Below, piece by piece: positions 11,501-22,517 of a stretch of DNA of 64,000 nt. This stretch comes from Amoebophrya sp. A120 (Eukaryota > Sar > Dinophyceae > Syndiniales > Amoebophryaceae): positions 11,520,733-11,584,732 of the forward strand of contig CAJINV010000003.1 in the NCBI GenBank assembly GCA_905178155.1, in the 5' to 3' direction. The translations under genes and the position numbers were made by a program. Numbering within the stretch: position 1 is the stretch's first letter; every line of letters begins with the position of its first letter. The notes beneath the pieces were generated by a model. That model was not told the origin of the DNA, ran no database searches, and saw only the letters and a program-made list of their open reading frames with translations.

Positions 11501-14500
11501 AAGGAGGACTAGCACGAAGATACAACTTTTGCAAGACATACTCCTGCTTCCAAGATTTCGCGGTGAGAAGGTTGCCGGGTGAAGAAGATGCGGGGGAGAA
11601 TCTGTTCTGGTTTTTATGTTGGTCGTTCTTTCCAAAGACGTCGCCGTGAAGAGCTGAGCCCTCACTAATCCTCCCCTCCTCTTGGGCAGACACGGAGGAC
11701 TGCGATTCCACGTCTTTGGAGTTGTGCGAAGACTGTTCCTGGTGCGGCGACCCTCCGGCACCGAAGCCGCTGGCGCCACCAGAAGAGGAAGATGCGTTGT
11801 TTGTTTTACTCGCTTGTTGTCCTTTCTGAATCTGTTTCAGCTCGCGGCGCAAGGTCGCATCGCCGGAGGGCACGGCGAAAATGTTAATGTCATCTTTCTG
11901 TTCCCCCGGCGAGTCCTGCCAGAGGCTGGAGATTTTTGCTCGAAGGTTGGCCACGAGATGGTCTTGCTGGTCGTCCTGGCTGTGGCTGGTCACAGATTGC
12001 AGAAACATAGAGTTATTGGCTGTCCCAAAACCGTTGTTGTTCTTCTCTTTGCCCCCCGCCATAATTCCGGCGCTGCTCCTTTGGTCGTGCTCCGCATTGC
12101 TATCCGTGGCTGAAAACTGCTGAAACTTGGACAAGTCCTGCCTTTTCAGAAACAGGCGCGACGACGACTTGTCCAAGTCGTCCGAAGCAATGCCCGGAGA
12201 AGACGACGGCGTGATTGCAGGGCTATACCCTCCAACTCGATTCAGATTTTCTTGTTTTCCACCATGATCTCCATGCGGATTTGTTCCCGAAGATGGCCGC
12301 GGCGCCTCCCCGTTCGTGCGAAGAAGATCATTGCAGCAGTTTTCGCCGTCTTTCAAGTTGTAGGCCTTGGGACTCCTCTTGGGCACCGGGGTTGTCGTGG
12401 TGACTCCAAATGAAGAAGTCTTCTTTATTTCTTGCGTCTTCTCGAGATTTATGTCATCGTGCTGTCCCCCATTTGCAAATTGCGCTTCGCGGTCTTTCGC
12501 CAATAGTTCCTGTAGCGCTGGGGATTTCACCTTCTCCTTCGCAGCCACAGCAAAATTCTGCGAGCAGGAAGAAGAAGAAGTTCCACTAGAACTAGAAGAA
12601 CTCAGGTTATAATTGTTTTTACTTGCAGGAGGAACAACGACTCCAGCACCGGTTCCGCTGACGACTGGGGAAGCACTGCTGGTGGACTTTGAAGTAGATT
12701 TCTGCGGCGAGCCTGAGCTGTTGGAAATGATTGACGATCCCGTCGCGTTGCTACCATGAAGATGATCACCTTTGGCTGAAGAATTATCTTCTGCTTCCTT
12801 CACCTTCTGTTCCCAGTGCTGGATCATCCCGGAGATCTTCGCCGACACTCTGCCCTTGTTGTGCCCCGGAGCGTTGGATGGTGGAGCTGGAGGTGGGCTC
12901 TCTAGTACTTCTGCTGCATTTCTATTCGGGGAGGCACCAGGATCCTTCCCGTTGCTCACACCTCCTCCACAGCTGGTCGTCGTCAGGTGGAACGTGCTCG
13001 TCAGCGTCCCCCCGTTGTCGTCGCTTGGAGAAGGTGGGGATGCAGAAGATGGTCGAGGGACAGATGAACTCGCAGTGGCTGGTTCTGCGCCGGTGGTGCT
13101 GGAAGAGGAAGTAGAACTACAAGCGCCAGGGGAAGGACCGGCGGGTTGTGGTGCTGGACGAGAACGAGAAGCCACCGTCTTGACAGAAGACTTCTGTGTA
13201 ACGTCATTTCTTACGCTAGTGGGACGACCTCGCAGCAACTCGTCCTCGTCCGCCGTTGTTCTCGTTTCGGCTTGTTCATCTCGTCGTTCATTTGATTCTT
13301 CCTCGACGACAGGAGCTGCCGAGGATTTCATCGCACTCGTCTCTACTGCTGGAGCGGAAGATGTTCTTGGGCTCGTCTTGATGATGGACGATCGTTCACC
13401 CGGCAGGGGCTGCTCTTGTTTCAAGCAGGAAGTACTACTGCTCCCAGCACCCGGAGCAGCGTGTCCCGCACGCTGAACAACCTTCGGCAGCTGCGGGGGC
13501 AGCTGGGACCACCGGTCCGGTAGAGGTGGGGGAAGTTCGATCTTCATCGTGGCATCTTCGTCGGAGTCGTCTTCTTCTTGCTCGTAATGTTGAAGTTGAT
13601 CACGACGACGAGACACTACACTATCTTCGGTCTCGGTAGTTCTTTCAACATTTTTGGCAACAGATTTTTGGGCAACGTCCGTTTCCCCCGTCAGCACGAT
13701 CTCAAGAGATTTTACAGTTTCTGCCTCATCTTGTTCCACCTCCTCCCCTGCCTCGCCTTCAAGAGCCGAGGCAAACGTTGCTGTTCTTGCCGGATCTTGT
13801 TCATCAGCAGCAGCGCTCGTTTTATTTCTCTTATCTTCATTTTCTTCAGTTGGTGATGCTGATGCTGTCTCCGGTGCTGCGGGGGCAGATGCTGTGGCTG
13901 CGATTATAGCAGGCTGCTGGAGCTGATGCGGACGCTCTTCTTCCGCCGGCACTTGATGCGGTCCAACTTCTGCAATGCAGCAGCTAGAGGAACTACTTGT
14001 GATCTTCTGAAAATCCCTTGGCGTGCTGACCGCGTGCTTGATTTTCCCTACGACAGTGAGAATGTCAGATAAGTTTCTCTGCAACCCCTCAACGAGGGGA
14101 ACCTCTTTGTTGTTCAACTGGCCAGCTGGTTTCTTATCCTTATTCTTGTTCACGCCGACCTCCCCCGGAACAAGATCGCTCTTGCTGCCTATTTTGTCTC
14201 TCGCCGACCGCAGCGGCCGTAAGTTCAAGCCCTTGTGGAAATCCTTTCGGTAGTCATACTCGCGCAGAGAAGAAGTAGCAGAGCTTTCGCCATTCTTGTT
14301 CGTACTCGACGTCCCGGATCCCCTGCCGGGGTGCGGTTCCAGACGGGATTCAGATTGCGAATTTGACAAAGACGACCGGTTTGAATCAGATGATACTAGG
14401 CAAGGCGCGCTTCCCCGTCGGTGGTCCTTCGCACTGGAAGAGGAACTACTGCTCGCTCCACCTCGTCCCTTCGCACCGAAGAGCGAGGAGGAGACCACAG

Positions 14501-16127
14501 GTGGAGGTGGCGCGCCGCTTGCAGCTCCTGGGCCAGAAGCAGCAGGAGGCACCGAGACTGCACTGCAGTCGCTGTCTTTTCTCGGTCTCTGCGGAAGGAA
14601 AGAAGAAGAAGAAGAAGAGCCTGTAGCTCCGGCGCCAGGACCACGGGCAGCAGATTTCTTACTTTCCGGTGCATGTTCGAGCAGTTGGTCCGCACTAAGG
14701 TCTATGATTGAAACGCTGCTGGCTGCGGACGAGGGAGATGGTTTCATCTTGTTCACCCCCTTTGTCCTACTACTGGTCGACGAGTTCGACGCGGCCCCAC
14801 AATGATTATCATACAAGAAGCTATTTTGCGACACAGCTGCATTCGATACGCATGGCCCGTTTGAGATACTTTCTGCAACGGCGTCGCCGTCTAAATACTC
14901 CGGACGATCGGAGAGCAGCTGGTTATTCACCCTCGGTTCGTAAAGCCCCAACCGCTTCAAGGACTCGATGGCCTTCGCGAAAACCTGACACGCGGCTGCG
15001 CAGCTCGGGCGTCTTTGCGGGCGCTTTGACAAGCACTGCGACACGCAGCTCACCACGTGGCGGTTGCTCACCCGAAAGGCCAGGTCCTCCGTCTTCAGCT
15101 GCGCCGTGGCAATTTGCAGAATGATCGCGGCGGCCGGTTTCATAGCGGCGGGGGGCGGTTGGTTCTTGTCGCCTTTTGCGAAATTCCCTTGTCGGGGAGC
15201 AAACGGCGCTACGCCGGTAAACATCTCGTAGGAAATCGTTCCCAAGCCCCAGCAGTCGGATTTTTCATCGTACTTCACATTCTGGCAAATTTCGGGGCAC
15301 AGGTACAGTGGCGTCCCGATCATGGTACTAGCGAGTTCGCCCGTCGCGTCTTGGATTTTGCAAACACCGAAGTCCCCAAGACGAAGTTCGTAATTAGAGG
15401 AGAGAAAGATGTTGCCTGTAGTCGTGGTGACAGGGAGGGCGGTCTTTGATCAAGAACATCATGCCGATAGGACAGCGACAAAAGATACATTGATTCACAT
15501 TCATGCGAGGCGAAAAGAATGGCAGGTTCAGGTAAGAACAAACGCAGAGTCATTTGAATGTCGTTGATGGCATCGATCGTTTCCACCAGTCAGTGTTAAA
15601 CACTACACAAAAATCTAAAAATCAATACGTGGCTTCAAATCTCGATGGAGGACTTTGTGCTGGTGGCAGTGTGCCAGGGCCGTGGCTAAGTGCTTGCTGT
15701 ACAAGAGCGCCACGGATTCGGGCAAGAATCCCTGCTGCTTCAGCAGTTGCGCCAAGTCGCCATTGGCGCAATACTCCATCACAATGCAGATACTGGTGGA
15801 ATCGGCTTGTTTCCGGAAGCTGTCCAGACATTTCACGATGTGCGCACAGTTCAATTGCTTCAACACCGCGACTTCCTGCAAGGCAAAATCCAGAACTTGG
15901 TTCTTTTTTTTCTCCTCTGAGGCCGCGGCTGGGGATGAGGCCGAAGTCGTGTAGTTATTTCCCGCTCCGCCGACGTCGATGGTCTTCAAGCAGACAATTT
16001 CTTTGGTGACAGTGTCAAAGCATTTCTGGACAAATCCGAAACTGCCACGCCCAAGGTCCGACTGGATGCGGTAACGGTCTTCAGGCCGCCGTGTTGACGG
16101 CGATGTGGATAATTGTTCAGGGTTCAT
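8515..16127 (-). CDS. NEK: giant NIMA-related (NEK-like) Ser/Thr kinase
   Basis: Five exons: 16127-15629, 15415-11540, 11333-11227, 10938-9426 and 9098-8515. They join in frame to 2,192 aa. Intron 15628-15416 is canonical (GTATTG...CTACAG) and restores HRDLKPRNIFL. The other three interruptions are introner elements (families C, D, B). The kinase domain occupies about residues 19-290: Gly-rich GRGSFGFV, VCLK lysine, HRDLKP catalytic loop, DFG, and the activation segment TMIGTPLYLCPEICQN with SDCWGLG. The IGTP-YL-PEI pattern and the order of motifs point to the NEK family. About 1,900 residues of Ser/Gln/Asn-rich low-complexity sequence follow with no recognised domain. NEKs act in mitosis and cilia; the role here is inferred only. 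The stop is the TGA at 8515. Confidence 0.88.
9107..9425. mobile_element. introner B1 (family B)
   Basis: 319-bp element with inverted ends reading TCGAAAGGAAAAATCCCCCC on the left and the near-complement ending TTTTTCCTTACGAT on the right. Flanking copies are CTGGTTTA (9099-9106) and ATGGTTTA (9426-9433), 7 of 8 identical. Removing the element plus one copy fuses kinase-gene exons in frame (…NKPASS…). Left in place it adds about 106 codons with stops in the gene strand. No open frame of its own. Confidence 0.88.
10947..11226. mobile_element. introner D1 (family D)
   Basis: 280-bp element whose ends pair as AAAAACGTACCCACACCAGAG and CTCTGGTGTGGGTACGTTTTT. Flanks are TTTCCGTA (10939-10946) and ATTCCGCA (11227-11234), sharing TTCCG. 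Removing the element with one copy joins the kinase frame as REVLRKSREV. Confidence 0.88.
11342..11539. mobile_element. introner, family C (kinase gene)
   Basis: 198-bp element. The left end TCCATTGCAAAAGTTGTTGT pairs with the right end ACAACTTTTGCAAGACAT. The flanking 8-mers CCTTTTTA and ACTCCTGC match poorly, suggesting an older insertion. Removing the element with one flank copy joins the kinase frame as KQEAKATNLL. Confidence 0.75.
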
Positions 16128-16965
16128 TTTCCTCGGGGGATAGGCATTGGGAGATCAAGAATGTCGTCGTGATTCAGATTCATTTTTCGAGGCAATACTT
16201 TAGAAGATCTTTTCAAAAAAAAGGGGAGAAGCAAAAAAGAAAGGAAGAACTTCTAGTAAACCGTAAAAGACATTGATCATATGCTCTGCACTGAGCTTCT
16301 GCAACAGCGCAGGTCGTGGTTTTTCTTTCGTGGGGATCTACTTCCAGTTCTACCTTTTGATTTTTCTCTCTCGGCCAATTTGCTTCCTTGAATCACAGAC
16401 GACGAGCACAACCATGAAATAACGCGATTTGCCGTACAATATCGAAAACGGAGCGAGAAACCAAGCATCAAACGGACGAATTGGCTTCAGTCGTTGCAGT
16501 GCATGTAGTTCTCTCTGACCCACACAAACGCTGACCCGAGCAAGATCGAGAACTACATGATCATCAAAACGAGCGAGCCGCTCCGTGTTTTGAAGACCTG
16601 CTCGCGGTGCGACTGAATCTTCATCCATGTACAAACTCAAACGTACACTTTTGCGAGAGAATTTTTCCTTCATATTCAAACTTGCGCGTGCGCTGATCAT
16701 GTCAATACGGATACATTCGTTCGATTCGACGTTTTCCACTTCCACAACTGGTCGCTGATACACTGAATTCTCAAAATAAAGGGTTTGATTTGCGATAAGA
16801 AGTACCTTCAGGCTTATTTTCTTTGGGTATCTACAAATTGGTTCATTTTGTTCTTCGTTCTGCGTAGTTTTTTGAAAAATTCATACGCATGATCGTGGGA
16901 CGGCGAGGGGGTAGTTTTTGTACAAACACACAGGTAGTCCACCGCCTGCTCCATTACTTCCCCAA
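16128..16965. other. intergenic 5' of kinase gene / 3' of U2AF gene
   Basis: About 840 bases. One minus-strand frame at 16350-16763 (137 aa) has no low-complexity bias but also no recognisable domain and no exon partners; I do not call it. The stretch probably holds the 3' UTR of the U2AF-like gene. Confidence 0.45.
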
Positions 16966-19900
16966 TTACCTTGCCGTCCCGCTGTCCAGGGTGAACAGCC
17001 CCTGCGCAAACCTGGTCGACGGGTAGAACGCCGCGCAGACGACGCGGTTGTCGAATTTCCGCCCGTTTACCTCCGCCTGGAACCGTCGCGCGCTCGTCAC
17101 GTTGGCGTAGTGGACGAAGACTTTGCCGACCCCGTTCGCCAGTGTGTCCGCGAAGTTGGACGTGGAGGGCCGCGGGATCCGCACCTCCTCGATGACCCCG
17201 TACTTTTTCGCGACCGAGGTGATGTCGTTTTTCACGGACTGGTAATCCTTCTCGTCCAACAGATCCGTCTCGGACACACAGTTCAGCAACTGCACCACGG
17301 TGGACGGCAATTTGCCGGTCTGCAGGCCCTCCGCCAGCCGGTGGGACACCAGGGGGTTCTTGAACAGTTTCGCGGTCACCGTCTGCGGCTGCTGAATGGT
17401 GTTCAGGTGGGCGGCCAGGGACGATTGCTGCGTCACCTGGGTGGCCTGGGCCATCAGGTGCTGGACCTTCAGCGCTTTGCCCTCCAGAACAAAACCGTTC
17501 AGACACTGTTGGATGTGTAATGGATGAGGATGATGTGAATGTGTTCGTTCTTCGATAATGGTCAACATAACTTACCTTGGCAATAAATCAATTACAATTA
17601 GGGTACATCATGAAGAAGATGACCTCCCCTCTGTTAACAGAGGGTTCAACATCTTTTTTGACATTCAAAAGAGCAAGACGAATTTCCAGTGTATCATATT
17701 CATACCTGAAAAACCAAGTCGAAGTCGACTTCTGCGTTGGGTTCGTATTCCAGCATCCCGTAGCCTTTTGACCCACCGTCCCGATGAACCATCAGCTCGA
17801 AATACCTGTTGTTTATGATGTTTATCTTTTTATTTCAGACCACTTGCCTGGTGAAGCACTCTGTAGTTCTTCTCCCTTGCGAGCTCCTCTACTAAAGTGA
17901 GACGAGCTCTTGAGTTGTCATTGTCAAAGACAAACCCCAACATTAAGTCGGCTTTGTTATATTCTTTATTATTAAGTAAAAAGTATACTTGAGTTCCCCG
18001 AACTGTAGGAACAGCTCCCTGAGCTGCGATTCCGTCATTTGAACTGGCGCTTCGAGGAAGGACAGTTTTCCTGCTCGGCGTTTTTTCACTTCCTCCGTCG
18101 GGTCCGGAAGGCCCAAAAGTTTGTACAACGTCAGACTCGCATTCGTCAACTGGTCCTGCCGTAGCACAAAGTGGGTGGGCGGGAGAGTGGCTACCAAGGA
18201 TTCGAGCCGCTGTATTTTTGGAAGTTCTGGTTTGTTGATCATGCTGGCGTCATTATTTTCACTACTTACTCCTAGTATCTGCTCACGATTTACAACTTCC
18301 GCGGCTTGTTTCTTCTCTTGATTCAGAGGGTCGATGAGTTTCGATTCTGACGGGAGCTTGATTGGCGAAGACGTCTTGTTGGGGTCCTTGTTCTGATCCT
18401 TCTCGTCTATCACTTCTAGTACAACGTCAGGAGCTACTTGTTCTCCTAGTGGCTTCTTGTTTTCAACACCGTTCTTGGTCGGGGATAATTTTTGGGGGGA
18501 TAGCTTGTTCTGATCTTTGTTCGGTAAATCCTCGTCTTTTTCCGCTATCACTTTTTCGGGCGTAAACGGGTTGTTGTCAGTCGACGGGGAAAGTTTCGGG
18601 TCCTCGCCTCCTGCTGCGGCAAGGTTTTTCATGTTGCCCTGCTCCTCGGTAGTTGTATTCGCGTTTATCGCCTTCGCTACCGGTGAGGTGGCTGCAGCTC
18701 CAATTACGGGGGCCGCGGTTTGGGCCTGAAGATGATCTTTGTCACCACTAGAAATCGCCTTCGTCGCGCCATCTCCCTGTTCCTCGTCAACTTCCATTTT
18801 ACTCCCGTCCTTATCGGCCTGCTCGTCGATTTTCTTTGCTTCCCCTCTGCTCCCTGCTCTTTCTAGTTCCTCCTTCCTCTCCGCCGCCGCAGCTGCAGCC
18901 GCGGCTTTGCGCGCCGCTGCATTGGCTTTCTCGATTTCCTTGTTTCTCTTCTCGATTTCGATATTAACCTTCTTCAACTCCCTTTGATACACGTCCGAGG
19001 TTTCGAACTCGTTCCCCGGCCGGTACACCCACAGTTGCGCCCCTTCGTACTCGATCCCGTGCACGTTCAGCCCGACTTGCGTGCCCTCGAACGACCGAAA
19101 GTACAGCTTCGCCCTCGCGGCGCCCCCCGGATTCATGTTGTAATCCACTTCGCAGTCGTACACCGGCTTGAAATTGGACACTTGGGTCTCCAAAGAGGCG
19201 AGGTTCGCTTGATTTTTCGTCACGGCAAGAATGAAGCTGTGGTTGGATATTTTGGTTTTTGAGGATGAGGAAAGTCTGCTGAGGTGCTTGAAATTATGAG
19301 AAGACTATTTCGAGTGTAGACGCGTATAATGCTCTCAAGTATCTACTCGTCTTTTCTTTCATGCGGATGAAAGTGAAACCACTTCCACACCGACAAGATT
19401 GATCAAAATGATTGAAAATAAGCTACTATGTAGGAGCTTATACGTGTTCACGAACGTCATGAGGTTGGTCGCGATGGTTCTGGGATATCCCGAGAAAAAA
19501 GTACTGCTACAGTAACGCATTTTTTGTTGCAACAACTTCAGCAACGCGAACTTTCGCTGCACGACTGATAAAAGTATACAGTCATCCAGAAATTGGGATC
19601 ATAAATGGAAACAGCGCATGCCACGAGGCTCGCTCACAAGACAAGAAGGATTTATTTTCTGCATCACAAAGGTTGTTTTAACTTCTCTGCATTGCTTGTC
19701 CCGCAACACGATGCGTCGTAACTGTAACGCTTTTTTTCTCGCGATATGGGATTCAGGTTTTCCACTATGAGCACCCGGGACTTCAGTTCGTCGTTGTCGT
19801 AATTCGGTTTGCTCATGAAAGCCTTATTCACTTTCTGGGCGTGCACGCCCGCGGCGCCGCCTGCAGACGTGGAGGTGGACCCACTCGCGGCAGCAGACCC

Positions 19901-21113
19901 TGTCAAAGTTGAAGTAGATCCTACAAAGAATCAGATGGAAAAGTGCAGGAGGAATCGATTTTTGCTTGCATCTGTTTCGATTTCGATAGTTCCACCCTTT
20001 GATGTGTAGAAGAAGTAGAATTATAAATGCTAGAGATGCATGTTGTTCGCAGCGCTATGTTGTCATTTGGACGCTGTGGCTTTTCCAACTTTGTTCCTCG
20101 TAGAAGATAAAAATTGAGAACAAGTACTTCTTATGCAAAATCTGTACAAAAGTTCCTCTACAGTGGTACAACTTTTTAATGGCAGTCACCTATCTATGTC
20201 ATGATCTATTTTATGCACCAACCTGCATGATATGTTTATCGGTGAACAAGCTGTAAGCCAGTTTGATGCGCCTCTGCACGTTTCACACGCAATCCATATC
20301 GGCAAAGCAGATGCTCCTCCCCCCGTTTGCGTTGCCGACGGCACGTGTACGGAGATCGGTCCGTGGAGTCCCATTTTCACGACCATTCCGCCCGCTTCGG
20401 GAACGGGTAGGGAGGTTTGCGAGAGTTGGATGTCAGACCGCATGTAGTTTCCCGTCACGTCGTTCGTCACAAAGCCCTTCCTTTGCGTCGGGTCCGAGAC
20501 GCCCGCCACGTCCCAGTTGGACTTTTTCGGCAACGAGATGAGCTCCTTTTTCTCGGTGCTCTTCGAAGACTTGTTCTCCTTTTTCTCCTTCTCCCGGTCT
20601 CGCCTCCGGGAACGCGACCTGGATTTTTTCTTCTCCCGCTCTCTTCGTTCCCGCTCCCGGTCGCGGCTGCGGGACTTCTTCTTGTCCTCTCTTATGCACT
20701 GCGAAAGTAACTTCTTCGCGCTAGTAGATCGATGATGAAGCTGTGGGTTGCAATTTTTTTCCAAAAAAAAAAGTGGGACCACATGAGGTCCACGTTCAGA
20801 TTAAGTCAGATACATTATCTGTATCCGTCACGCACTAGTTATGCAATTTCATACGAAACGAAATACTACTTTTGCACGGGATAATGTCATCCTTCTTGTC
20901 CTTGTTTCCGCGTCGCTCCCGGTCGCGGCTTCGGGACTTCTTTTTCACGTCCTTCTCTTTTTTGTCAACATCGCGGCTTCGGGACTTCTTTTTGTTCACG
21001 TCCTTTTCTTTCTTGTCGTCGTTTTTCCTGTCCTTCTTACTTCTTGATCTTTTGCGGTCGCGGTCGGATCGGCTCCTGGACCGCTTGCGGTCCTTGGTGC
21101 TGGCTTTCGCCAT
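16966..21113 (-). CDS. U2AF2: U2AF large-subunit (U2AF65)-like splicing factor
   Basis: A multi-exon gene whose product recognises the polypyrimidine tract and 3' splice site in the nucleus. The first exon (21113-20883) and the next encode a classic Arg/Ser domain, then a Trp-Asp-Val motif (NWDVAG) at the place of the U2AF35-binding ligand. RRM1 is split: RNP2-like VLIVENL, then a family F introner (19488-19745), then RNP1-like AKLYFRSF. Removing the introner precisely gives VLIVENLNPRTIATNLMTFV, the length expected for an RRM. A linker of about 240 Glu/Lys-rich residues separates RRM1 from RRM2; the usual linker is about 30. RRM2 spans introns 17988-17806 and 17705-17506 (both GT-AG) and has RNP1 KGYGMLEY but a weak RNP2 (KLSFLEAP). 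The C-terminal UHM is clear: LLNCVSETDLLDEKDYQ, GRKFDNRVV, ending at 16966. The junction between 20270 and 19906 is not resolved. Confidence 0.88.
19488..19745. mobile_element. introner F1 (family F)
   Basis: 258-bp element inside RRM1 of the U2AF-like gene. Ends pair as TCCCGAGAAAAAAGTACTGC and GTAACGCTTTTTTTCTCGCGA. Flanks are CTGGGATA (19480-19487) and ATGGGATT (19746-19753), sharing TGGGAT. Precise removal with one copy gives an RRM of normal length. Two alternatives were tested: a cut that keeps TAT and GATA at the junction gives an in-frame stop, and a TA/TA cut adds three residues. Confidence 0.88.
20695..20882. mobile_element. introner, family C (U2AF gene)
   Basis: 188-bp element in the RS-domain coding region. 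Ends TGCACTGCGAAAGTAAC and AGTACTACTTTTGCACGGG are imperfect complements and match family C ends. Flanking 8-mers (CTCTCTTA, AATGTCAT) are not clearly duplicated, so this may be old. Removal at the family position joins KKDDMDKKKSRSRD in frame. Confidence 0.7.
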
Positions 21114-22517
21114 TTTTACTACAACAATGGGAGATGGGTACTTACTACTACAAAAGCTAGATGCTGGGTGTCAGGAGCAGGGTCGTCGGGTCCGTCGTGG
21201 TGCGGCGTCCTCGATAAATATTCTTCACCGCCCTCGCTGCCTCAACATGCTGGGGTAGTAGAACCTAGTGCCTGCTGATGTGCTGGTGCCTTCACGATTT
21301 GAGTGTCATTTTCTGCTGCTGCTCGGTTTTTGCTCATGATTGTGAACCACAACAAAAAATCTTGACATTCAATCGTAGTTTTTGTTTTTCCTTTTGTAAA
21401 TTATGTCGCTTGATGAACTGGCTACGCCAGTTACACATCGTAAAACGTCTTCCAATGTCGCCTGTTTTGTGAAGTAATATCATCATGATCGAACGGAGTC
21501 GGCACCATCGGAGGGATCTACCTTTTCAATCATCTGGGGCGAAGAATCAAAGACCATTCAACAAGAGGATTTTATTTGAATTTTCGGACCTCCAGAAAAA
21601 CTCTACATAGATCCTTTTTCTTCCTAACCACGAGTGCTTATGCTGGAGCCCATACAGTCACGTAAAAATGCTCGATAGCAGCAAAATCAAAATGGATGAC
21701 CTGCGGAACATTCCAAAGCCTCCCATTTCCATTGGGATCAGAAATTTCAAAATCGGCATCACATTCTCCTTTTGTCATTTTTGTTCCCTGCTTTTCTTCA
21801 GCCCGTTTCGCTTGCGGAGCACTTTCTCCTTTCATTTTGATTTTCATCCATACAAGTTTCAACAGTATTTTTAGCTCCTCCTTTCAGCATCGATCGATTG
21901 TACAGGAAAATTTGAGATTATAGCAAGTCCATTTATATCTTCAAGAGCCTCATTCTCTTCAAGTTCCAGTCGAGAACGAGATCGTACAAGCATAAAAAAT
22001 CAAGCTCCTCATCTGCATCTGGTAGTTGCGTTTACATTGATATGATACTTATATATGTTGTTGCAGTTGCTTAAAGTTAGATTTAGGTTTAGGTTTTGGA
22101 GGATATACCAGGAATTATTATGCTGTGCCAACGTAATCTTGTAGCTAGACAGCAAGTACTACAACAGAACTTTTCACTACAAACCGTATTCACGATTGAT
22201 TTTCAAGTTCAACCTCGTCAACGATCAACTGATTCCTCGACATAAACGACTCTATTTGTTTCTACTTTGCGGGATCGTACCAACGCTTGACTTTGTGTGC
22301 CAGATACAACGCAACGCAACAAGGAAACTACTCTACGTTTTCTCTTTACTATTTCGATTTCTTTAGGAAACTGACTCGGCCTCAGAAAAAAATCTTGAAA
22401 AAAAAAAAAATTCACTAGTGTAGAAGAACCCGCCCGGCACAACGAATCACAGGACGACCAGGAGCGAGGTCTTGCTCTTCTTGCACGACGCCATCATATT
22501 CCCCCCAAGAACCACCG
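21114..22517. other. intergenic 5' of U2AF gene
   Basis: 1.4 kb. A 74-codon minus-strand frame at 21638-21862 ends in a protein-like stretch (GRLWNVPQVIHFDF) and could be a terminal exon, but I see no partner exon or domain. The rest is AT-rich with no signal I recognise. Confidence 0.4.

Noticed and set aside
16350-16763. 137-codon minus-strand frame between the kinase and U2AF genes
   Set aside because: No domain, no splice partners, and it lies where a UTR is expected.
19487-19754. A general junction rule in which splicing leaves TAT and GATA at every introner
   Set aside because: It keeps frame in most cases but gives a stop in RRM1 of the U2AF gene and adds residues inside conserved motifs of EFHC1 and the GalNAc-transferase; removal of one duplication copy fits better.
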